A program made the translations under genes and the position numbers. Positions 6,707-11,782 of a DNA stretch of 17,451 nt are shown piece after piece; the stretch's first letter is position 1; each line of letters begins with the position of its first letter. The DNA comes from an uncultured Thermoleophilia bacterium (GTDB lineage Bacteria > Actinomycetota > Thermoleophilia > Gaiellales > F1-60-MAGs149): assembly GCA_902806305.1 (NCBI GenBank), contig CADCWC010000358.1, positions 1-17,451 of the forward strand. The letters run 5' to 3'. The notes under the pieces are model-generated. The model saw only the letters and a program-made list of their open reading frames with translations, was not told where the DNA came from and ran no database searches.

Positions 6707-7598
6707 CGGCCCCGGCCGGCTCGCCCGGCCTGCGGGCCGTCGGTCCGCGTCGCCGTCGCGGAGCCGGCTCGTCCGGGACGTCGGGTGGCCGGCGCAGGGC
6801 CCAGGCCAGGAACGCGACGGCGACGACGAAGACGACCGCGAACACGTACTGGTTCAGGCGCAGGCCGAGCCACTCGTGCGCCGGGTCGACGCGGATCCCC
6901 TCGATCGGGAACCGGCCGATCGAGTAGCCGACGAGGTAGCACGCGAAGACGACGCCCGGCCGGAGCCGCCGCCAGAGGCGCCGGGCGATCAGGAGCAGCG
7001 CGACGCAGACGACGACGTTCCAGAGTGCCTCGTAGAGGAACGTGGGGTGGAACGTCTCCTCCGCGGCGTACCGCGCCGGCCGGTGCTCCGGGTCGATCTC
7101 GAGCGCCCACGGCAGGTCGGTCGGGCGGCCGAAGAGCTCCTGGTTGAACCAGTTGCCGAGGCGGCCGATCGCCTGGGCCGCGATCAGACCGGGTGCGATC
7201 GAGTCGAAGACCGTGCCGAACGGCACGCCGATCCGCCGGGCGGCGATCAGCGCGCCCGTCGCGCCGCCGACGATCACGCCGAACATCCCCAGGCCGCCCT
7301 CCCACAGGGCGGGAATCGACGCCAGGTCGTCGGAGAACCGGTCCCAGTCGGTGATCACGTGGTAGAGGCGCGCGCCGATGATGCCGCCCGGCACGCACCA
7401 CGCGGCCACGGTGTAGACCTGCTCCGGGTCGAGCGCGCGGCGCCGGAACTCGCGCTGGGTCATCCAGCCGGCCAACAGGACCGCGAGCGCGAGCAGCGTC
7501 CCGTACCAGCGGAGGCGGAGCGGTCCGAGCTCGACGATGACGTTCGAGTCGGGACTCGGGATCGAGAGCAGCGGCAGGGTGATCTCGAGCAGCGGCAC
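6672..7598 (-). CDS. lgt: prolipoprotein diacylglyceryl transferase
   Basis: Lgt transfers diacylglycerol from phosphatidylglycerol to the lipobox Cys of prelipoproteins in the cytoplasmic membrane. The 308-aa product is multi-spanning and shows the conserved RWYG segment (30-33), GGIIGARLYHV (71-81), GGLGMFGVIVGG (101-112) and the Lgt signature GRLGNWFNQELFG (145-157), with Trp in place of the common Phe. Later come HPTFLYEALWN and a GRFPIEGIR segment that holds the second essential Arg region. About 38 C-terminal residues are a Pro/Arg-rich cytosolic tail not typical of the core family. I chose the GTG at 7598 because it gives the usual short N-terminus and lies 8 nt after a TAGCCT -10. A GTG at 7617-7619 would add seven residues. 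Confidence 0.93.
   Translation of the reverse strand: MPLLEITLPLLSIPSPDSNVIVELGPLRLRWYGTLLALAVLLAGWMTQREFRRRALDPEQVYTVAAWCVPGGIIGARLYHVITDWDRFSDDLASIPALWEGGLGMFGVIVGGATGALIAARRIGVPFGTVFDSIAPGLIAAQAIGRLGNWFNQELFGRPTDLPWALEIDPEHRPARYAAEETFHPTFLYEALWNVVVCVALLLIARRLWRRLRPGVVFACYLVGYSIGRFPIEGIRVDPAHEWLGLRLNQYVFAVVFVVAVAFLAWALRRPPDVPDEPAPRRRRGPTARRPGEPAGAVRRRGAGPGRG
6705..6741. terminator. strong two-part hairpin at the kinase stop codon, inside lgt 3' end
   Basis: GACGGCCC (6705-6712) pairs perfectly with GGGCCGTC (6734-6741). Nested inside, GGCCGG (6714-6719) pairs with CCGGCC (6725-6730) around a 5-nt loop. It starts within the kinase TGA codon, so it is well placed to end the regulator-kinase operon. 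It also lies in the coding tail of lgt on the other strand, so it could act in both directions. There is no T-run. Confidence 0.6.
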
Positions 7599-7606
7599 GC
7601 GCCCGC

Positions 7607-7612
7607 AGGCTA
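7607..7612 (-). promoter_or_regulatory. -10 box TAGCCT for lgt
   Basis: On the minus strand GGTAGCCT is followed by 8 nt and then the lgt GTG, implying a leader of about 2 nt. The expected -35 position, 17 nt upstream, falls on the -10 box of the divergent transglycosylase gene. Confidence 0.45.
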
Positions 7613-7627
7613 CCGGCACTCTCCTGG

Positions 7628-7633
7628 TACCGT
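7628..7633 (+). promoter_or_regulatory. -10 box TACCGT for the lytic transglycosylase gene
   Basis: GGTACCGT is followed by exactly 6 nt and then GTG at 7640. The predicted transcript therefore starts on the start codon itself (leaderless). No Shine-Dalgarno sequence is present. The matching -35 position overlaps the lgt -10 box. Confidence 0.5.
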
Positions 7634-7639
7634 GCGCCC

Positions 7640-8641
7640 GTGGGCGGTCGAACGGGACGGGGGCGGGTCGACGCGCTGCTCCTCGCCCTCGCCGCGCTGC
7701 TGCTCGCCTGGCCGGGCGCCGCGAGGGCCGTCGAGGCGCCGGGCCTCGTCCAGATCGTCGGACCGGGCGGCGACGTCCTCGGGGGCGCCGTGGCCCAGGC
7801 AGGCTACGCGTACCCGTCGGACGGCTCCCTCGTCCAGATCGCCGACGCGGACGCGGCCCGGGGGCGCCTGGTGCTCACGGGTGTGTCCGTGCTGGGCGGG
7901 AGGCTTGCGCTGGAGCGAGCCGAGATCGGGACCCGCTCGCGCCTCGTCGGCCTGACCCTCGACGGTGCCGCCGTCCCGACGCGCCCGAATCAGGTCGTCG
8001 CCGTGCCGGGCGCGGGCTGGGCGCTCGCCCTGCAGCAGGCCGTCATCCCGTGGCCCGACGGCCGGACGCGGCAGACGACCGTGGCGCTGCGCGTCCACCT
8101 GACCGTCGCCACGCACGGCCTGCCCGCGGGCACGGACATCCTCATCGGTCACGCCGCGGGCGCCCGCCACCGCGCCGAGCCGTTGGCCGGGGTGGCGGCC
8201 GAGATCCCGCCCGGGCTCGTGCCGCTCTACCGCGCCGCCGGGCGGCACTACGGCGTCCCGTGGTCCGTGCTGGCGGCGATCAACCGGGTCGAGACGTCGT
8301 TCGGACGCAACCTGGCCGTGTCGTCGGCCGGTGCCGTCGGCTGGATGCAGTTCATGCCCGCCACCTGGGCCGGCTACGGCTACGACGCCGACCGCGACGG
8401 CCGCGCCGACCCGTGGGACCCCGACGACGCGATCTGGTCGGCCGCCCGACTGCTCGCGGCCAACGGGGCGCGGCGCGACCTCTCGAGCGCCGTCTGGCTC
8501 TACAACCACTCGGACCGCTACGTCGCCACCGTGCTCGGCCTGGCGGGGGCCTACGCGGCGGGCGCCCCCGTCGGGCCGCGTCACGTCGACGACGCGTCGC
8601 TCGACGAGACGCCCGGCTTCAGCGTCGTCGCGCTCTGGTGA
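7640..8641 (+). CDS. secreted lytic murein transglycosylase (SLT/MltB-like domain)
   Basis: The 333-aa product likely cleaves the glycan strands of peptidoglycan, forming 1,6-anhydro ends. A Sec signal peptide covers about residues 1-30 (basic start, Leu-rich core, GAARA cleavage region). Residues 31-185 form a beta-rich domain that I do not recognise. The catalytic domain runs from about 187 to 305: PGLVPLYRAAGRHYGVPWSVLAAINRVET..., with Glu218 in NRVETSFG as the presumed general acid. It continues with the GAVGWMQFMPATW motif (231-243), a D-x-D-x-D-G-like acidic loop (249-257) and AIWSAARLLAANG (264-276). The GTG start fits the leaderless promoter. It is divergent from lgt, and both act on the cell envelope. 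Confidence 0.87.
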   Translation: MGGRTGRGRVDALLLALAALLLAWPGAARAVEAPGLVQIVGPGGDVLGGAVAQAGYAYPSDGSLVQIADADAARGRLVLTGVSVLGGRLALERAEIGTRSRLVGLTLDGAAVPTRPNQVVAVPGAGWALALQQAVIPWPDGRTRQTTVALRVHLTVATHGLPAGTDILIGHAAGARHRAEPLAGVAAEIPPGLVPLYRAAGRHYGVPWSVLAAINRVETSFGRNLAVSSAGAVGWMQFMPATWAGYGYDADRDGRADPWDPDDAIWSAARLLAANGARRDLSSAVWLYNHSDRYVATVLGLAGAYAAGAPVGPRHVDDASLDETPGFSVVALW

Positions 8642-8658
8642 GCGACGCGGCGACGGGT

Positions 8659-8672
8659 CCCCCCGCCGGGGG
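8659..8672 (+). repeat. C-run/G-run inverted repeat between slt and the BRCT-like gene
   Basis: CCCCC (8660-8664), a GCC loop and GGGGG (8668-8672) form a 5-bp stem 18 nt after the transglycosylase stop. It could be a weak terminator. It could also compete with the Shine-Dalgarno hairpin that follows, since its arms can pair with that hairpin's arms. Confidence 0.35.
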
Positions 8673-8698
8673 CTCGACCTCATGCCCGCCCGACCGAT

Positions 8699-8723
8699 AG
8701 GAGGGGTATGGCCACCCCCTCCT
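8699..8723 (+). promoter_or_regulatory. hairpin sequestering the Shine-Dalgarno and start codon of the next gene
   Basis: AGGAGGGG (8699-8706) is perfectly complementary to CCCCTCCT (8716-8723). The 9-nt loop TATGGCCAC contains the ATG at 8708. The whole Shine-Dalgarno sequence is thus in an 8-bp, mostly G-C stem. This would be expected to restrict translation initiation unless it is opened by a factor, temperature or translation from upstream. Confidence 0.5.
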
Positions 8724-9181
8724 CGAGCCTCCTCTGGCTGCTGGCCGAGCAGCATCGGTCCCACGAGCAGCGCCTCGACCGCGCCTCCGCCGTGCGGCGC
8801 AAGCGGGTCGCCTTCGGGACCCCGCGGCCGTTCTCGCGCGCCGAGGGCGAGCGGCTGGTGGAGGCCTGCCACGGCATCCGCGTCGCGCCCCACGAGAACC
8901 CCGACGTGCTGGTGCTCGCCTCGTCGAGCCAGGTGCCGGCCACGGTGATCTCCGATGACTCGTCGCTCGTCGTCGACGCCGACGAGTTCGTGCGGATGGT
9001 CGGTGCGTACGCCGAGACGCATCGCTCGCCGCTGCTCGCCGCGGCGGTGGCGGCGGCGCGCTCGGACCTCCGTGCGGGTCCGTCGCGCGCAGCGCCCGTG
9101 CCGCAGCCGATCCCGGTCATGACCCGCTCGGAGCCGCGCACCGGCGGGCTCCGCGTGGCCAACCGCGGCCGTTCCGGCTAG
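8708..9181 (+). CDS. uncharacterised protein with BRCT-like region, paralog 1
   Basis: The 157-aa product is of unknown function. A basic helix HRSHEQRLDRASAVRR (16-31) leads into a region that reads like a degenerate BRCT fold: RVAF strand (33-36), a helix with RLVEACHG (49-56), the RVAPHENPDVLVL strand pair (58-70), then VVDADEFVRMV (88-98) resembling the terminal D-x-x-E-F helix of BRCT domains. An Ala-rich helix (106-121) and a disordered Pro/Arg tail follow. The next gene is a clear paralog: 13 of 21 residues are identical between 16-36 here and 19-39 there. The ATG at 8708 has AGGAGG only 3 nt upstream, inside a hairpin. The stop lies 3 nt before the next ATG. The BRCT assignment is inference. 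Confidence 0.75.
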   Translation: MATPSSSLLWLLAEQHRSHEQRLDRASAVRRKRVAFGTPRPFSRAEGERLVEACHGIRVAPHENPDVLVLASSSQVPATVISDDSSLVVDADEFVRMVGAYAETHRSPLLAAAVAAARSDLRAGPSRAAPVPQPIPVMTRSEPRTGGLRVANRGRSG

Positions 9182-9184
9182 GCC

Positions 9185-9772
9185 ATGACCGACGCCGCCC
9201 CATCGGCGCCGCCCGCCGTCTCGATGATCGCGTCGCTCCACGTGGCGCACGAGACACGGCTCGACCGCGTCGCCACCCTTCGGCGCGCGCGCGTCGCGTT
9301 CGTGAGCTCCGAGTTCACGCCGGATCAGGCCGCGGCGCTCGTCGGCCGGTGTCGCGGGCAGGTCGTGGCCCTCTCCGACCGGCCCGACGTGATCGTGGTG
9401 CCGAGCACGCGGCACATGTCGCCCGCCACCGACGCTCGGTCGCGCGCCCGCGTGGTCGACACGGCCGAGTTCCTGGCCATGCACCAGGCGGTCGTGGACG
9501 CAGGCGACGTCTCGACGCTGCGGCTCGCCGTGCGTCGGGCCCGGATGCGCCTCGAGGAGGCCGTGCGCGTCGGTGGCCGGCTCAGGGCCCCCGCCGCGCC
9601 GGCGCCCGTTCCGACGGGACGATCGCGGATGCGGACGGGCGGTGAGGCGGCCGACGCGCCCCGGGTCGACCCTGGTCGCGACGCGGTCGCCGAGGCCTTC
9701 GCGCGGCGCATCGACGGCGTGGTGCAGGACCGTCGCGCCCGCGACGCGGGAGGCGGCCCCCCCGCCCGCTGA
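9185..9772 (+). CDS. uncharacterised protein with BRCT-like region, paralog 2
   Basis: The 195-aa product is a tandem paralog of the preceding gene. The shared core comprises HVAHETRLDRVATLRRARVAF (19-39), ALVGRCRGQVVALSDRPDVIVV (51-72) and VVDTAEFLAM (90-99), followed by a helix TLRLAVRRARMRLEEAV (111-127). Beyond that it carries its own basic Pro/Ala linker and an extra C-terminal segment, DAVAEAFARRIDGVVQDRRA (about 166-185), that is absent from paralog 1. It lies 3 nt after the previous stop without a clear Shine-Dalgarno sequence, so it is probably translated by coupling. It ends 51 nt before the topoisomerase B start. Function unknown. A single degenerate BRCT-type module is the best structural guess, which would suggest a DNA-transaction partner. 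Confidence 0.75.
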   Translation: MTDAAPSAPPAVSMIASLHVAHETRLDRVATLRRARVAFVSSEFTPDQAAALVGRCRGQVVALSDRPDVIVVPSTRHMSPATDARSRARVVDTAEFLAMHQAVVDAGDVSTLRLAVRRARMRLEEAVRVGGRLRAPAAPAPVPTGRSRMRTGGEAADAPRVDPGRDAVAEAFARRIDGVVQDRRARDAGGGPPAR

Positions 9773-9811
9773 GCGGCTGCGCGGCCACCCCGGTTCGTCC
9801 GTGCGGTGGCG

Positions 9812-9817
9812 TACCCT
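9812..9817 (+). promoter_or_regulatory. -10 box TACCCT of the topoisomerase operon
   Basis: TACCCT is followed by exactly 6 nt and then ATG at 9824, the same spacing as at the transglycosylase gene. This predicts a leaderless topoisomerase message. It also shows that the operon has its own promoter separate from the BRCT-like genes. Confidence 0.5.
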
Positions 9818-9823
9818 GAGGGG

Positions 9824-11782
9824 ATGGCCGTCACGGACGACCGGTACGGCGCCGACGAGATCCAGGTCCTCGAGGGTCTCGAGCCCGTCCGCCTGCGTCC
9901 GGGCATGTACGTCGGGGGGACGGGACAGCGCGCGCTCCACCACCTCGTCTGGGAGGTGGTCGACAACGCCGTCGACGAGGCGCTCGCCGGCCACTGCACC
10001 GAGATCCGCGTGGAGCTCGACGGCGACGGCGTGGTCACGGTCGCGGACGACGGTCGCGGGATCCCGGTGGGCGTCAACCGGCAGACCGGCGTGTCGGCCC
10101 TCGAGCTCGTCTTCACGCGGCTGCACGCGGGCGGCAAGTTCGGCGGCGGCGGCTACAAGGTCTCGGGCGGGCTGCACGGCGTCGGCGCGTCGGTCGTGAA
10201 CGCGCTGTCGGCCTGGCTCGAGGTCGAGGTCCGGCGCGAGGGGCATCTGTGGCGGCAGCGCTACGAGCGCGGCGTCACCGTCACGCCCGTCGAGCAGGTC
10301 CGACCGCTGGCCCGCGACGAGGCGACGGGCACGACGGTGCGCTGGCGCTCGGACGACACGATCTTCGACCCGGGCGTGCACCTGTCGCCGACGACGCTCG
10401 CCGCGCGGCTGCGGGAGAAGGCCTACCTCGTCCGCGGGCTCCGCTTCACGCTCCGCGTCCCCGGTCACGAGGAGCAGGTCTTCCGCTCCGAGCGCGGGCT
10501 GGCCGACTACGTCCGCGAGCTGAACGAGGAGCGCGAGCCGGTCCATCCCGAGGTGATCTCGCTCTACGCGCCGGACGCCGACGTGCCCACCGAGGTGGCG
10601 CTCGGCTGGACCGCCAGCGCGGACGAGCGTGTCTACTCGTTCTGCAACGTGGTCAACACGGTCGACGGTGGCACGCACGTCTCGGGCCTCCGGCGGGCGT
10701 TGACGCGCTGCCTGAACGTGCACGCCTGGGAGACGGGCCGGCTGAAGCGGGACCGTGGCGAGAGCCTCGAGCCGAAGGACGTGTTCGAGGGGCTGACGGC
10801 CGCGCTCTCCGTGATGCTTGAGGACCCGAAGTTCGAGGGTCAGACGAAGGGCAGGCTCAACAACAGCGAGGCGCAGGCCGCGGTCCAGTCCGTCACGCAG
10901 GCCGCCTTCGGCGAGTGGCTCGCCGCGCGCGAGAACGCCGCCCAGGCGCGGGCGATCCTCGAGCGCTGCCTGCTCGGCCGCGAGATCCGGCTGGCCAAGG
11001 GCCGCATCTCGAAGAAGCTGCGCAACGCCGCCACGTCGATCTTCTCGGACTCGAACCTCCCCGGGAAGCTCGCGGACACGCTCGACAACCCGGCCGTGGC
11101 GATCGACGACCGGGAGCTCTTCGTGGTCGAGGGCGATTCGGCCGGGGGGTCGGCCAAGGCCGCGCGGGACGCCTCCACCCAGGCGATCCTGCCGATCCGC
11201 GGCAAGATCCTGAACGTCCTCGGGGCGAAGAACGGCAGGGCGTTCGACAACGCGGAGGTCGACAACATCCTGGTCGCCCTCGGCGGGCGCAAGGACGCCA
11301 TCGGCAAGACGGTCGTCGCCACCCTGGAGCCCGCGATGCGGCGCTACGGGAAGGTCGTCATCACCGCCGACGCGGACGCCGACGGCGCGCACATCGCCAA
11401 TCTGCTCGTGACGCTCTTCCACGAGCTGTTCCCACGCTTCCTGTCGGAGGGGCGGCTGTTCCTGGCCCGTCCTCCGCTGTTCCGCGTCGCGCTCCCCGAC
11501 TCGAGCTACGTCTACGTGCACACGGAGCGCGAGCTGCAGGCCACGCTGAAGCGCACCCGCCGGACCGGCGACCACGTGACGCGGTTCAAGGGCCTCGGGG
11601 AGATGAACGCCGACCAGCTCCGCGAGACGGTCTTCGAGCCGAGCACGCGGCGGCTGCTGCAGATCTCGATGGAGGACGCCGCCCTCGTGGCCGAGACCGT
11701 GAACCTGCTGATGGGGTCGCAGGCGGGCGCCCGCCGGGTCTGGCTGGAGGACGCCGCGCGCGACGTCGAGGTCGAGGTCTGA
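9824..11782 (+). CDS. gyrB/parE: type IIA DNA topoisomerase subunit B (GyrB/ParE family)
   Basis: The 652-aa ATPase subunit of a gyrase/topo IV-type enzyme. The GHKL ATPase domain has WEVVDNAVDEAL (catalytic Glu44, Asn48), DDGRGIPV (75-82) and GGLHGVGASVVNALS (115-129). The transducer domain has GGTHVSGLR (282-290) and a QTK loop (340-342). TOPRIM has VEGDSAGGSAKAARD (435-449, Glu436) and the metal triad Asp516/518/520 in DADADGAHI. A C-terminal RFKGLGEMNADQLRETV (587-603) follows. QTKGRL, GTHVSGLR and SAKAARD are closer to ParE (QTKERL, GTHVNGLR, SAKQARD) than to GyrB (QTKTKL, GTHEEGFR, SAKQGRD). The start at 9824 fits the leaderless promoter; an in-frame GTG at 9806 would lie before the -10 box. 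The stop TGA overlaps the next ATG by one base. Confidence 0.93.
   Translation: MAVTDDRYGADEIQVLEGLEPVRLRPGMYVGGTGQRALHHLVWEVVDNAVDEALAGHCTEIRVELDGDGVVTVADDGRGIPVGVNRQTGVSALELVFTRLHAGGKFGGGGYKVSGGLHGVGASVVNALSAWLEVEVRREGHLWRQRYERGVTVTPVEQVRPLARDEATGTTVRWRSDDTIFDPGVHLSPTTLAARLREKAYLVRGLRFTLRVPGHEEQVFRSERGLADYVRELNEEREPVHPEVISLYAPDADVPTEVALGWTASADERVYSFCNVVNTVDGGTHVSGLRRALTRCLNVHAWETGRLKRDRGESLEPKDVFEGLTAALSVMLEDPKFEGQTKGRLNNSEAQAAVQSVTQAAFGEWLAARENAAQARAILERCLLGREIRLAKGRISKKLRNAATSIFSDSNLPGKLADTLDNPAVAIDDRELFVVEGDSAGGSAKAARDASTQAILPIRGKILNVLGAKNGRAFDNAEVDNILVALGGRKDAIGKTVVATLEPAMRRYGKVVITADADADGAHIANLLVTLFHELFPRFLSEGRLFLARPPLFRVALPDSSYVYVHTERELQATLKRTRRTGDHVTRFKGLGEMNADQLRETVFEPSTRRLLQISMEDAALVAETVNLLMGSQAGARRVWLEDAARDVEVEV

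Noticed and set aside
9752..9766. GGCGG-ccccc-CCGCC hairpin at the end of the second BRCT-like gene as a terminator
   Set aside because: Five base pairs within coding sequence and built from simple C/G runs; cannot be told from composition.
7610..11575. A 1321-codon open frame on the minus strand covering the transglycosylase, BRCT-like genes and topoisomerase B
   Set aside because: Its composition is Arg/Gly/Asp/Val/His-rich with no domain. It is antisense to four well-supported genes and is a typical product of high third-position GC.
10915..11781. Upstream extension of the topoisomerase A frame by about 289 codons
   Set aside because: The extension overlaps subunit B entirely and has no family similarity. 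The ATG at 11782 in the TGATG overlap is the natural start.
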